Shown piece by piece: positions 17,488 through 26,951 of a stretch of DNA of 64,000 nucleotides. The position numbers and the translations under genes were made by a program. Numbering within the stretch: position 1 is the stretch's first letter; each line of letters starts with the position of its first letter. Below the pieces are notes generated by a model. That model did no database searches. It worked only from the letters and a program-made list of their open reading frames with translations, and had not been told where the DNA came from. The DNA is from Gleimia hominis. GTDB taxonomy: Bacteria > Actinomycetota > Actinomycetes > Actinomycetales > Actinomycetaceae. Where the stretch lies: contig NZ_CP126963.1 in the NCBI RefSeq assembly GCF_002871945.2, forward strand, positions 868,001 to 932,000, read 5' to 3'.

Positions 17488-17976
17488 TTACAGGGTGGTA
17501 GTGCTGTCAATCCTATCGCGTAACGCGCATTCAACCGGCTCGGGCACCATTGCACGCACAGACCCCTTGTTGACCGCCACTTCCTTCACAATCGTCGAGG
17601 AAATGTGCGCGAGGTGCGCGCGGGTTGGTAGGAACAGGGTTTCAATGTCCGCGAGGTTGTGGTTCACGGTCGCTTGGGGCAGTTCGAAGCTCGCGTCCCC
17701 AGCGGTGCGCAGCCCTTTCACTATCACGTCCACACCGTTTTGTTCGCACCACAACGCCAGGAGCCCTTCCACGCGGGCAACCTGCACGTTCGCCAGGTTT
17801 TTCGTAACTGTTTTGGCTAAACTCACTCGTTCGTGAGCGTTAAACAAGTACCGTTTCGACCAGTTGTTAGCTACCCCCACGATCACGTCTTCAAACAGGT
17901 TCGTGCACCGCTCGATAATATCTACGTGCCCCAACGTGATCGGGTCAAATGAGCCGGGAATCAGCGCTCTCGTCAT
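17488..17976 (-). CDS. coaD: Phosphopantetheine adenylyltransferase
   Basis: Fourth step of coenzyme A synthesis: 4'-phosphopantetheine plus ATP gives dephospho-CoA. The 162 residues begin MTRALIPGSFDPITLGHVDI, with the SFDP loop and the TxGH nucleotide-binding motif, and contain the C-terminal signature HISSTIVKEVA. Its ATG overlaps the rsmD stop by four bases, so recG-rsmD-coaD form a coupled unit. Confidence 0.97.
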   Translation of the reverse strand: MTRALIPGSFDPITLGHVDIIERCTNLFEDVIVGVANNWSKRYLFNAHERVSLAKTVTKNLANVQVARVEGLLALWCEQNGVDVIVKGLRTAGDASFELPQATVNHNLADIETLFLPTRAHLAHISSTIVKEVAVNKGSVRAMVPEPVECALRDRIDSTTTL

Positions 17977-18542
17977 ATCTCCACGCTACCCTCATTACCC
18001 GTATACGTGAGGAACCACGCCCTCGTCTCACCCCATTTGCGCGTCGATTCTTCCGTGTATCCTGCCGGCCAGCTAGGTGCAGTTGAGCGGGTGGATCCTT
18101 CCACTACTACAAGTGCCTGAGGTTCTAGACCGCTCCGAAGTGCATCGAGAACGCGTGCAAGTTGCTGCGCTGGGTAGTCGTAGGGTGGGTCAATGAACAC
18201 CAGGGTGTAGGCCGGTTGTTTGGTGCTGCACGCGAACTGGTAGGCGTCTTGCGCAACCGCGTGCGCTGGTGCGTCAAGGCAGCGGATGTTCTTGCTCATC
18301 ACCCGGCTTGCCTCCCGCGCCTTATCCACCAGAACCGCGCTTTGCGCGCCGCGTGAAAGGGCCTCTAACCCCAGTGCGCCCGAACCCGCGTACAGGTCCA
18401 GTACGCGCGCGCCCTCCAGCTCATCCCAAGCTTCTAGGCGCGAAAACAGGGCTTCACGCACTCGCGAAGATGTGGGGCGCGTCCCCCGCGTGGGAACCGC
18501 CAGTTCCCTGCCTTTGTACGTGCCCGCGATGATCCGCGTCAT
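17973..18542 (-). CDS. rsmD: 16S rRNA (guanine-966-N2)-methyltransferase
   Basis: S-adenosylmethionine-dependent methyltransferase acting on 16S rRNA in the small subunit. The ATG at 18542 is chosen (189 residues, MTRIIAGTYKGREL) because GGAGAG precedes it and it forms an ATGA overlap with the recG stop; an ATG five codons upstream has weaker support. Seen motifs are the SAM loop VLDLYAGSGALGLEAL and the catalytic VFIDPPYDYP. Confidence 0.95.
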   Translation of the reverse strand: MTRIIAGTYKGRELAVPTRGTRPTSSRVREALFSRLEAWDELEGARVLDLYAGSGALGLEALSRGAQSAVLVDKAREASRVMSKNIRCLDAPAHAVAQDAYQFACSTKQPAYTLVFIDPPYDYPAQQLARVLDALRSGLEPQALVVVEGSTRSTAPSWPAGYTEESTRKWGETRAWFLTYTGNEGSVEI

Positions 18543-20698
18543 GTTCTCTCCATCCACTGTGCTTGAACTTGCAGGTTTTCCACTCGGCTCGCAAGCGCTG
18601 GCCGGTGGGCCAGGTGCGGATCTGCCGCAATTATTTCTTTACCGAGCGAACGGGCTTGTTCGATGATCGCCTGGTCCCGCATCACTCGCAGAAGCGACAG
18701 GGAAGTGCGTCCGCCCGACTGGCCCTCCCCCAGCACGTCCCCTTCCGAACGGAGCTTCAGGTCTGCTTCCGCAAGTTCAAAACCATCTGTGGTGTCGGCA
18801 AACACTTGCAGCCGCTTGATCGACACCGAGGGGAGGTCTGGGCGCGCTACGGCCATGCACACTGCTTTTTGTCCACCCCGGCCGACCCGGCCGCGCAACT
18901 GGTGCAGTTGGGACAGTCCGAACTGGTGTGCATCCAAAATCACCATCATCGACGCGGCCGATATGTCTACCCCCACTTCGATCACGGTGGTGGTGACGAG
19001 AATGCCGATGTCACCGTTGTTAAAGGCTTCAATTGCCTCGGTTTTGCTATCCGGATTCATCCGCCCGTGCAACGTGCCTATGCGAATCCCCGCGAGTGCC
19101 GGGAGGTTGGTGAGCTCACGGGCAGTGTCCGCGACGTTCGCTAACTCCGGTTCTTCCCCTTTAGCGGATTTTCTTTGCGCAGTAGATCTACCTTCCGCGG
19201 CGGATTCTCCTTGGGCGGTTTTTCCTTGCGATTCTATCCGGGGGGTAACTACGAATACGCGTCCGCCTGCTTTCACTTCTTCTGCGGCTCGCTCCCACAT
19301 CCGGTTCATCCACGCGGCGTTTTCGGCGGGAACCACGTAGGTTTCAGTGGTTTTGCGACCTTTGGGGAGTTCGCGGATGGTAGTTACATCCAGGTCACCG
19401 AACACGGTGATGGCGATGGTGCGTGGAATTGGCGTGGCTGTCATGGTGAGCATGTGGGGCAACATTGAGCCAGCGTTTTCACGCAGTTTATCGCGTTGAC
19501 GGACCCCAAACCGGTGCTGTTCATCGACCACCACTAGGCCCAGCGCACCGAAGTTAAAGCTGTCTTCTAGCAGGGCGTGGGTGCCAACAAAGATACCGGG
19601 TTGTCCACTAGCGGCGCGCTGCAGGGCTTCGTTTCGGCTGCTCGCACTGCTGGCGCTGGTGAGTACGCTAACGGGGACGGGCAGTATGGTCGACAGCGAT
19701 TGCGCGTGCTGTTGCGCGAGCACTTGGGTGGGGGCAAGCAGGGCCGCTTGATAGCCCGCGTTCACGGCCGCGGTCATTGCGAGGCCGGCGACCACGGTTT
19801 TGCCCGCGCCCACGTCCGCTTGCAGGAGGCGTTGCATCGGAGTGGTCTGCTGCATGTCCCGCGCGATGGTGTGCAGCGCATCTTGTTGGCCACCGGTGAG
19901 TTGAAATGGGAGGTCTGCCACCACTTGTTCGATCCCATTTTGGTTGATTGCGGGCGCGTTTTTGCGTTTCAGTTCGTCGTGCCGCGCCAGCATGGCCACT
20001 TGGAGTGCGAGGGCTTCGGACCATTTCACCGTTTTCTTAGCCGTTTCCAGTGCGGTGTCTGACGTCGGGTCGTGTAGCTCCCGCACCCCTTCCAAAAGGG
20101 GTACGAGGCCGCGTTCTTCCCGTTCTTTTTCGTTTAGGACGTCGGGTAGGTCTTGAGGGGTGAGCATCCCTAACAGCAGGTTCGCGCACTTGTGGATGAA
20201 CCACGATGGGCATCGTTGTTGCGCCGGGTAGATGGGGATGGGTTTGTCGGCTCGTGCGCGCGCGTCTTGGGCTTGCGTAGATTCAAACTGCGGGTGGCTC
20301 AGCTGCAAGCTGCCTTGGTAGTCCCCCACTTTACCGGCGAATAAGTGCTGTGACCCGGGTTCGAGTGCGCGTTCTATTGGGGCGAGCCGCCCGGGGTGTT
20401 TAGCGAAAAAAACCGCGTTTATCGACCGGTGTCCGTCCGTGAGCACTACGGAAAGGCGCACACCACCCGCTCGGTTTTGCAGCATCTGCACTGACTGCAC
20501 GCAAGCGAGGATAGTGACGTCTTGGCCCGGGTGCACTAGTTCCAGCGGGGTGAGTTTCCCCCAGTGTGCGTATCGACGTGGATAGTGGGTGATTAGGTGC
20601 CGCCCGGTTTCGACCCCCAGGCCCGCGAGTTTCTTAGCAGATCGTTTTCCGAGCACCTGTTCTAGGGGTCGGTCTAGCAATCCGGCTATCGCATCCAT
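18539..20698 (-). CDS. recG: ATP-dependent DNA helicase RecG
   Basis: Reverses stalled replication forks and branch-migrates junctions. In 719 residues the N-terminal OB/wedge region (THYPRRY, then DVTILACVQSVQ) is followed by Walker A in LLQADVGAGKTVVAGLAM, the DEQH box in VVVDEQHRFG, and TATPIPRT. A hydrophilic insertion of about 30 residues (about 487-520, GKTAQGESAAEGRSTAQRKS) interrupts the second helicase lobe after VVTPRIESQ; it looks like degenerate repeat expansion and should loop out. First gene of the recG-rsmD-coaD unit. Confidence 0.95.
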   Translation of the reverse strand: MDAIAGLLDRPLEQVLGKRSAKKLAGLGVETGRHLITHYPRRYAHWGKLTPLELVHPGQDVTILACVQSVQMLQNRAGGVRLSVVLTDGHRSINAVFFAKHPGRLAPIERALEPGSQHLFAGKVGDYQGSLQLSHPQFESTQAQDARARADKPIPIYPAQQRCPSWFIHKCANLLLGMLTPQDLPDVLNEKEREERGLVPLLEGVRELHDPTSDTALETAKKTVKWSEALALQVAMLARHDELKRKNAPAINQNGIEQVVADLPFQLTGGQQDALHTIARDMQQTTPMQRLLQADVGAGKTVVAGLAMTAAVNAGYQAALLAPTQVLAQQHAQSLSTILPVPVSVLTSASSASSRNEALQRAASGQPGIFVGTHALLEDSFNFGALGLVVVDEQHRFGVRQRDKLRENAGSMLPHMLTMTATPIPRTIAITVFGDLDVTTIRELPKGRKTTETYVVPAENAAWMNRMWERAAEEVKAGGRVFVVTPRIESQGKTAQGESAAEGRSTAQRKSAKGEEPELANVADTARELTNLPALAGIRIGTLHGRMNPDSKTEAIEAFNNGDIGILVTTTVIEVGVDISAASMMVILDAHQFGLSQLHQLRGRVGRGGQKAVCMAVARPDLPSVSIKRLQVFADTTDGFELAEADLKLRSEGDVLGEGQSGGRTSLSLLRVMRDQAIIEQARSLGKEIIAADPHLAHRPALASRVENLQVQAQWMERT

Positions 20699-20716
20699 AC
20701 CGGTAGTATCCCACAG

Positions 20717-20960
20717 TTACTGCCCGGCCGTTCACTTCCAGGTACCGCCCGGCCGCTTACTTCGAACGCTCGCGGGCCACCAATCCTCACCGTTCACTTC
20801 GAGCGCTCGCGGGCCACCAATTCCTCACCGTTCACTTCGAACGCTCGCGGGCCACCAATTCCTCACCGTTCACTTCGAACGCTCGCGAACTTCTAGTTTC
20901 CCGCGGCTCCACTTCCAAACGCACACCGCTCACTTCTGATGCGTCACTATGCCCGCAGGG
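20717..20960. repeat. Tandem repeat array between the sugar-binding protein gene and recG
   Basis: Three near-identical 37-38-bp units at 20756-20792, 20793-20830 and 20831-20868 and a partial fourth from 20869 share TTCACTTCGAACGCTCGCG followed by a GGCCACCAATTCCTCACCG part. Degenerate relatives flank them: two shorter GCCCGGCCG-containing copies at 20722-20755 and two on the other side up to about 20940. The minus-strand core GAAGTGAACGG occurs about seven times. It fills the gap between the stop of the binding-protein gene (20965) and recG. It does not encode protein and has no spacers. Confidence 0.9.
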
Positions 20961-20964
20961 GTGG

Positions 20965-22317
20965 CTAGCGTTTCAAAATGCGATTCATCTGCTGATTCAT
21001 TTCTGTGAACGTGGATGGATCTTTAGAGCCGATCCAGACTGCGTCAAAATACGGGCGGGCTTTCGCAAACAGGGCTGCGCCACTGACGGTTAGTGGGTAG
21101 CGGGAAGTTTCTTTGCGTTCCACCCGGTCTGTGAATGGGGTGACGTCAATCCCGCGGTCGTGGAATGCTTTCACTGCTTCTTGCGTGCCCGCTGGGCGGG
21201 CTGGGAACACGATGCCTTGCCGTCCGATCACGTTTTGACATTTGTCAGAGCCCAGGTAGGCAACCCAGCGGGCGGCCTCGCGCGGGTTCTTAGTCTGCTT
21301 AGAGATGGAATCGCCCAACCCGTTGTACATGGTGGCGGGGTGACCAGAGGGACCGCTGGGCAACGGGGCAATTCCCAAATCAATGTCTTTCAGCCGGTCG
21401 TACCCGTTGATCATCCAAGAACCCGCAATGGCAAGTGCGGCCCGGTGCGCTCCCAGTTGCTGTTCTGCGGGGAATGCCTCCCCGAACTCACCGTACGCGG
21501 GCAGTATCCCTTCTTTCGTGAGCCCCGCGTACCACTGCATGGTTTTTTGGAACCGCGGGTCGTCGTACTGGAACTTTGTGCCCCACACCGGCACGTCCGT
21601 ATGCGTCCACCCGGTGGACAGGGCGAACGGGGACCAGCTGGTTTGCCCCACGTAGTCTAACGTCGGGTCCGCCGCGAGTCCGTAGGTTTGGATTTTAGTT
21701 TTATCGAACCCATCTTCATCCCCACGTTTACCGTTCTTATCCACGGTGAGGTGGCGGATGATCTTCCCAAAAGAACCGCCGTCGTCGGGGTTCCAGTTCG
21801 CGTTCTGCAGTTCCTCTTCGCTGATTCCCGCATCCCGCAGCACGTTCTTGTCGTACATGATCGCCACGGTGTCGTAGTCTTTCGGCACGCCGTAGCGTTT
21901 GCCATCTTGACCAATCCACATGTCCGCCAGCCCGGTCATGAACTCCTGCGGGTTCAGGTCTTTGAGCGGCCCCACGTCATCGAGTGGGAGCAGCACACCG
22001 CGTTCTTGGAACTCCGGGTAACGGGCCACGTGGTCAGTGAACACGTCCGGCCCCGCATCCGCCACGAAACCCGCGGTTAGTTTAGTCCAGTAGTCATCCC
22101 ACCCCACCTGCGTGATACGGATGTCAATATCGTCGTTTTCTTTCATGAAATCCTGCGCGCACTGCTGGTAGCCGGGTAGTTGGTTCGCGTCCCACATCCA
22201 GTAGTCAATCGCAGTTTTACTGCCAGAAAATGTGCTTGAGGAGCATCCGGCAACCGCGAGCGTAAGAGTTGACACTAGTGCTGCGGCGGTGCTCAAAATT
22301 CCAGTTCTATTCTTCAT
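20965..22317 (-). CDS. Sugar ABC transporter substrate-binding lipoprotein (alpha-galactoside type)
   Basis: Extracellular receptor of a carbohydrate importer. The 450 residues start with a lipoprotein signal peptide ending in the lipobox LAVAGC, Cys25 being the predicted lipidated residue. A CUT1-family solute-binding fold follows (e.g. NDDIDIRITQVGWDDYWTKL, then AGPDVFTDH). It is the last gene of the operon alpha-galactosidase, permease, permease, binding protein, so the ligand is probably a raffinose-, melibiose- or stachyose-like sugar. The substrate is inferred from the neighbour only. Confidence 0.9.
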   Translation of the reverse strand: MKNRTGILSTAAALVSTLTLAVAGCSSSTFSGSKTAIDYWMWDANQLPGYQQCAQDFMKENDDIDIRITQVGWDDYWTKLTAGFVADAGPDVFTDHVARYPEFQERGVLLPLDDVGPLKDLNPQEFMTGLADMWIGQDGKRYGVPKDYDTVAIMYDKNVLRDAGISEEELQNANWNPDDGGSFGKIIRHLTVDKNGKRGDEDGFDKTKIQTYGLAADPTLDYVGQTSWSPFALSTGWTHTDVPVWGTKFQYDDPRFQKTMQWYAGLTKEGILPAYGEFGEAFPAEQQLGAHRAALAIAGSWMINGYDRLKDIDLGIAPLPSGPSGHPATMYNGLGDSISKQTKNPREAARWVAYLGSDKCQNVIGRQGIVFPARPAGTQEAVKAFHDRGIDVTPFTDRVERKETSRYPLTVSGAALFAKARPYFDAVWIGSKDPSTFTEMNQQMNRILKR

Positions 22318-22323
22318 CTTGAC

Positions 22324-23331
22324 CTACTTGATCCCCGTGAATGCAATGGAGTTGACGATTCGTTTAGCAAACAGTGCGAACAGCAGCAGCATCGGCAGTG
22401 CTGCCACGAGTGTGGCTGCCATAAGCCCCGCCCAGTCCGTACCGGATTGGGGTGCCTGCGCGCGAAACACGCCCAGTGCCACAGTGAGCACGCGTGAATC
22501 GTCGGTGTAAGAAACCAGCAGGGGCCAGAAGTAATCGTTCCACGCAGTGATGTACGTCAGTAGCGCGAGGGTCACGATTGGGCCCTGTGACATAGGCACG
22601 ATCAGCCGCACAAAAGTACCGAGCCGGGAAACTCCGTCGAGCAACTGCGCCTCCTCAAGTTCCCGGGGAATGTTCATGAAGAACTGGCGCAAGAAGAAAA
22701 TCGCGAACGGTGAGATGAACATGGTTGGCAGCATGATGCCAAGGAGCGTGTCCACCAGCCCCAAACTCTTGATGAGCGTGAAGTTCGGTAAGTACGTGAA
22801 GATTAAAGGAATCATGAGGGCGGACAGGAAAATGGCGTACACCGCGTTTCTACCGGGCCAACGAAGGCGGGAGAACGCGAACGCAGCCATTGCACAGAAC
22901 GTGGTTTGGAACACCGTTATGCACGTGGCGACCACCACGGAGTTCAGCAGGTACCTCCAAAAGTCGATGGTGGCACCGCTGCCTCCCTGCTCGATCGCGG
23001 TTTGCACATCTTGCAAACCGAAGACGCGTGCAAACCCACCCCAGTTAATGCCCCCTGCCGGCAACAGGTTACCCGCGTTGGTTGCCAACGCACCGTTGGC
23101 AGACAGTGCGGTCCGTAGAATCCAGTAGAACGGGAAGAGGGTGATCACGATGATCAGGATCATGAATGCCCACGCGAGCACTCGCCCCACCGACCAGCGT
23201 TTACGCCGCTTTTTAGTGCCGCGCGTTGCAGTCTTGTCGGCAGGTTCACGAGCGGGGGCTTGTGCCGCATCTGTGCGCGCACTCCGCCCCTCAAGGACCG
23301 GACCCGCTACAGGTTGTGTGTTCTTGTCCAT
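22324..23331 (-). CDS. Sugar ABC transporter permease (MalG type)
   Basis: Inner-membrane permease of the CUT1 importer. The internal ATG at 23331 is chosen (335 residues, MDKNTQPVAG), because the frame upstream of it would overlap the preceding permease by 47 bases. After a long hydrophilic N-terminal arm there are six membrane helices and the EAA loop, RELEEAQLLDGVSRLGTFVR, which docks the ATPase. The C-terminus FAKRIVNSIAFTGIK is typical for MalG relatives. No ATPase is encoded here, so a shared ATPase elsewhere is expected. Confidence 0.92.
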   Translation of the reverse strand: MDKNTQPVAGPVLEGRSARTDAAQAPAREPADKTATRGTKKRRKRWSVGRVLAWAFMILIIVITLFPFYWILRTALSANGALATNAGNLLPAGGINWGGFARVFGLQDVQTAIEQGGSGATIDFWRYLLNSVVVATCITVFQTTFCAMAAFAFSRLRWPGRNAVYAIFLSALMIPLIFTYLPNFTLIKSLGLVDTLLGIMLPTMFISPFAIFFLRQFFMNIPRELEEAQLLDGVSRLGTFVRLIVPMSQGPIVTLALLTYITAWNDYFWPLLVSYTDDSRVLTVALGVFRAQAPQSGTDWAGLMAATLVAALPMLLLFALFAKRIVNSIAFTGIK

Positions 23332-23335
23332 GGTC

Positions 23336-24241
23336 TTACCCCAAATCCGTTTCGCCCGCGCGGGAAACCTTGTATTGCACAATCGTTACAATCCCGAGGA
23401 TTACTAGCAGCGCCACGCTCATCGCGGAAGCGTATCCGAAGTCGAACTGGGCGAACGCGCGGTCGTAAATGTACATCTGCAGTACGCGGGAGGCATCCAC
23501 TGGGCCACCACCCGTTGCAACCGACACCGTGTCGAACACTTGGAACGAACCGACTATCGACATGATTAGCACCAGCGCCAAAATTGGGCGCAGCAGTGGC
23601 AAAGTGATTCGGAAAAACGCTTGGACCTCACTTGCCCCATCTGTCTTCGCGGCCTCGTACACGTCGTTCGGGATTCCCTGCAGGCCCGCGAAAATAAGTA
23701 ATGCGGTGTACCCCATGTGTCGCCACACGTTCACCAGCGCAATCGTGGGGATCACCAGGGCTTCACTCCCCCAGAAGTTCTGCGCGCCGATCCCCAAGGC
23801 TTCCAACAGCTTGTTTCCAATCCCCATGTTCGTGTCCAAAATCCACAAGAACACGATCGCCGCCACTACGTTCGACACCAGGTACGGGGTGAGCACAATT
23901 GAACGCAGCCACGTGGATTGCGTCAACCGTTGCATCAGCACCGCGATCAGCAGCGCCACCACGGTCTGTACCCCAATGTTGACCACCACGTAGTACAGCG
24001 TTACTTTAATCGCGTTCCAAAACACGGGGTCGGCAAACATCTGCCGGTAGTTTTCTAACCCAATCCACTGCGGTGGGGTCAGCAAGTCGTATTTAGTGAA
24101 CGAATAATAGATCCCCATAATTAGCGGACGCAATAAGAACACCAACAAGCCTATGGACGCGGGGATAAGAAAGACAATCGCCAGCGGCAAGTCCCCCAGT
24201 TTTCTGCGCCACCGCGATGACGAAGTGGGATTCACACTCAT
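23336..24241 (-). CDS. Sugar ABC transporter permease (MalF type)
   Basis: First permease of the importer, 301 residues with six membrane helices. The EAA loop is NDVYEAAKTDGASEVQAFFR, and GLENYRQMFADPVFWNA is a common CUT1 permease stretch. Its ATG overlaps the alpha-galactosidase stop (ATGA), so the two are translationally coupled. It pairs with the MalG-type permease downstream. Confidence 0.93.
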   Translation of the reverse strand: MSVNPTSSSRWRRKLGDLPLAIVFLIPASIGLLVFLLRPLIMGIYYSFTKYDLLTPPQWIGLENYRQMFADPVFWNAIKVTLYYVVVNIGVQTVVALLIAVLMQRLTQSTWLRSIVLTPYLVSNVVAAIVFLWILDTNMGIGNKLLEALGIGAQNFWGSEALVIPTIALVNVWRHMGYTALLIFAGLQGIPNDVYEAAKTDGASEVQAFFRITLPLLRPILALVLIMSIVGSFQVFDTVSVATGGGPVDASRVLQMYIYDRAFAQFDFGYASAMSVALLVILGIVTIVQYKVSRAGETDLG

Positions 24242-26478
24242 CGGACGGCCTCACTAACCTCAAATAACAGTGCTTGCTCGGGGTTAATGGACGGTACAGC
24301 CAACCCCACTTCAGACAGTAAGCTCCCGCGAATCCGCGCGACCTCGTACGCCCGTCCCGACTGCTCAGCGGGAGCATTGCCCGCACTCTTGGCAGCACTG
24401 TTTGGCCAACTTCCCTCAAGCCATTTGGGCGGCTTAAAACCCGACGGCGGCGTGTGCGCCATTAGTAACCGCACCCGGTAGTCTTTGTGCGGATCCAAAC
24501 CCGGGAACGTGAAACAGCCCCGCGGAGACATGGCGCTACGATCCACGCTGACCATCTGGTACAGAGCCTGCGCCTGGTCTTGTGCCACAACGCCCGTGAC
24601 CCATACAGAATCCTCACCCCGATCCGCACGCACCAGGCGGCCGGTCGACAATAAGTCGCGGTGCTGCTTGTACACATCCAACCAGTAGTGCAACTCTTGC
24701 CGATCCGCCGGGCTCGCGGCCTCCAAATCCCACTCGATACCCAAGTGGCCAAACAGGGCGGTAACTGCCCGGAAAGACAACGAATGCGTCCGCCCCGTGG
24801 TGTGCGAAACCTCAGACGCAATATGAGACCCCATCATTTCCAGTGGAATCAGCTGCGCGGTCCACCGGTTCATCTGCTGGCGTTCAAGCGGATCAATACA
24901 ATCCGAAACCCACACGCGATCCGCATGCTGCAACACCTCTAAATCAACGCGGCCCCCACCGGAAGAACACGATTCAATCTCCAACTCTGGGAACCGGGCT
25001 TTGAGCTCATCCATCAGTGCGTACGCCGCCAAAGTCTGCGCGTGGAACGCTGCCTTCCCAGACTCTGCGTACCCCGCATCGATCAGATCGCGGTTGTGAT
25101 CCCACTTAATGTAAGACACGTCCGCATCCTCAATGACCCGCACCATCTGATCGCGAACATGCGCGTAAGCCTGCGGAATCGCGAGGTTAAGCACCTGCTG
25201 GTTACGCGACGGAATCGGCATACGAGAACCAGCCTGCATCACCCACTCGGGGTGAGCGCGCGCCACATCTGAATCCAAGTTCACCATTTCCGGTTCGAAC
25301 CACAAACCGAACTTCATGCCCAGGCTTTTCACATAGTCTGACAGGGGGCGCAACCCGTGTGGCCACACATCTTTGGACACCACCCAGTCACCCAACCCCG
25401 CGTGGTCACTGCGGCGGGCACCGAACCAACCGTCATCCAACACGTACCGTTCAACCCCGACCTCACAGGCAATGTCCGCTAGTCGCTTGAGTTTGTCTAG
25501 GTCGTGGTCAAAATACACCGCTTCCCACACGTTCAACGTAACCGGACGCGGCGTCTTCGGATGCTGAGGGCGTGCGCGCATGAACTGGTGGAAACGAGCC
25601 GCCACCTGGTCCAACCCGTGGCCAAAAGAGGCGTACACGAAAGGAGACGTGTAGCTGTCACCGGGTTCGAGTGTGCATTCGCCGGGCAGTAGCAGTTCCC
25701 CACCGCCCAGTACTTGCACGCCACTGTAGGTGCGTTCCAAGTAGGTAACGTGGTTGCCCGACCAGGCGGTGTGCAGCGCCCAGATTTTCCCACTTCCGAA
25801 GTTGAAACCGCGCTCTACCGCATGCAGCACGTATGCGGCATCCGCCCCGGTGCGACCCTTGCGGCCCTCCCGCAGATGCGTCCCCACCGTGATTTCTTGC
25901 CACTGCGGAACGCGTTCCTTCCCCCACCTACCAGCAAAATCTAGGGTCTCTACCGCATCCAACGGCACCGGCAACGCTAGGCACAATCCACTGAGCTGGT
26001 AGGGTTGCGCGGCCGCGTTCGTGAGTTTCATTCGGCAGCGCAGCAAACCCTGCGCGGTCAGCTCAACGGTGAGCACCCCCGCCAGCCCCGTGTCCGCCTC
26101 CAGCGTGTACTCGACACTGCCCGAGCCCATTTGCTTGAACTTTTCCATCACGGGCTGCGCGTCACCGCCTCCGTTCTGCGCTGCAACTGCGGTGGTGGTG
26201 AATTTCGGGGAGAATCCGGAACCATCCGCGAACGCGCCCTGCACGCTGGGGCGTCCACTCCACCCGTCACCCGCCTGCATTAGCAGTGCGGGGCGCAGCG
26301 GCACGTCGGGCGCGTTCGTCCCCACCGGTAGGTCGATACAGCTGCGCACCTGAGTAGCCGATTCCGCGTCTATTGCCCCCAGGTCTTCCCCCCAGTGCAA
26401 GATTGCTGGTGGAGCATCGTCCGCACTTTCGATCAGAACACTTACGCCGTTGGCGCACAGATGAATTAAAGTCATCAT
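24238..26478 (-). CDS. Alpha-galactosidase, glycoside hydrolase family 36
   Basis: Hydrolyses terminal alpha-1,6-galactose from melibiose, raffinose and related sugars; intracellular, with no signal peptide. The 746 residues have an N-terminal beta-sandwich, a TIM barrel with the nucleophile Asp460 in YIKWDHNRD, the ESCSSGGGR loop, and the proton donor in the VSDCIDPLE region (Asp526/Asp529). A C-terminal beta domain follows. Asp529 is 69 residues from Asp460, a spacing like that of characterised GH36 enzymes. First gene of the galactoside operon, with AGGAAGG before the ATG. I see no local repressor gene. Confidence 0.95.
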   Translation of the reverse strand: MMTLIHLCANGVSVLIESADDAPPAILHWGEDLGAIDAESATQVRSCIDLPVGTNAPDVPLRPALLMQAGDGWSGRPSVQGAFADGSGFSPKFTTTAVAAQNGGGDAQPVMEKFKQMGSGSVEYTLEADTGLAGVLTVELTAQGLLRCRMKLTNAAAQPYQLSGLCLALPVPLDAVETLDFAGRWGKERVPQWQEITVGTHLREGRKGRTGADAAYVLHAVERGFNFGSGKIWALHTAWSGNHVTYLERTYSGVQVLGGGELLLPGECTLEPGDSYTSPFVYASFGHGLDQVAARFHQFMRARPQHPKTPRPVTLNVWEAVYFDHDLDKLKRLADIACEVGVERYVLDDGWFGARRSDHAGLGDWVVSKDVWPHGLRPLSDYVKSLGMKFGLWFEPEMVNLDSDVARAHPEWVMQAGSRMPIPSRNQQVLNLAIPQAYAHVRDQMVRVIEDADVSYIKWDHNRDLIDAGYAESGKAAFHAQTLAAYALMDELKARFPELEIESCSSGGGRVDLEVLQHADRVWVSDCIDPLERQQMNRWTAQLIPLEMMGSHIASEVSHTTGRTHSLSFRAVTALFGHLGIEWDLEAASPADRQELHYWLDVYKQHRDLLSTGRLVRADRGEDSVWVTGVVAQDQAQALYQMVSVDRSAMSPRGCFTFPGLDPHKDYRVRLLMAHTPPSGFKPPKWLEGSWPNSAAKSAGNAPAEQSGRAYEVARIRGSLLSEVGLAVPSINPEQALLFEVSEAVR

Positions 26479-26951
26479 TCAGACCTTCCTAGGAGCTTCA
26501 TTGGGCCTATTTTTACAACCGGGAAGACGCGTCCCACTGTGTTATTTGCGTCACCCAAATAGTCTAGTCGTTTCATTCGCTTCTGCCAGGTCACAATGGT
26601 TTCTCGGGCGTTTTCACGGGGTTTACATAGCATTAGCTGGCAGTTCAGGTTTAGTCCTTTAGGACCAGGTTTTTACACAATTCGCATGAGGCCCGAGCGA
26701 CTGTACGCAAACCCGGCCGGCTTTGAGTAACCTGAATCCTCAGGCGAAAAAGAAAGGGGCGAACCACCGGCTGCGTGACTGTGCTCAACCTGACATTGAA
26801 AAGACGGGTTGGAGCTAGCTGCACGCACACGCGTGAGTTATACTAATCAAGTTGCCTGCAGCGGCTGTACGTGCCGGGCGGGTGGGTGGTGGACCCACGT
26901 GGTCTGTCGCTCATGTAGGAAAGTAAGCTAATAAGAATCGGAGATACGACC
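26479..26951. other. Intergenic region between divergent alpha-galactosidase operon and rpmB
   Basis: In 473 bases no gene is seen. It must carry the operon promoter on the minus strand and the rpmB promoter on the plus strand; TATACT at 26839-26844 is a possible -10 for rpmB, without a good -35. A short palindrome GTCCTTTAGGAC lies at 26654-26665. I could not find a clear LacI/GalR-type operator. Confidence 0.5.

Noticed and set aside
20756..20890. LexA (SOS) boxes in the array before recG
   Set aside because: TTCGAACGCTCG lacks the second half GTTCGA at the needed distance.
26640..26670. Terminator or operator at the GTCCT/AGGAC palindrome
   Set aside because: Only five paired bases per arm and no matching known operator family.
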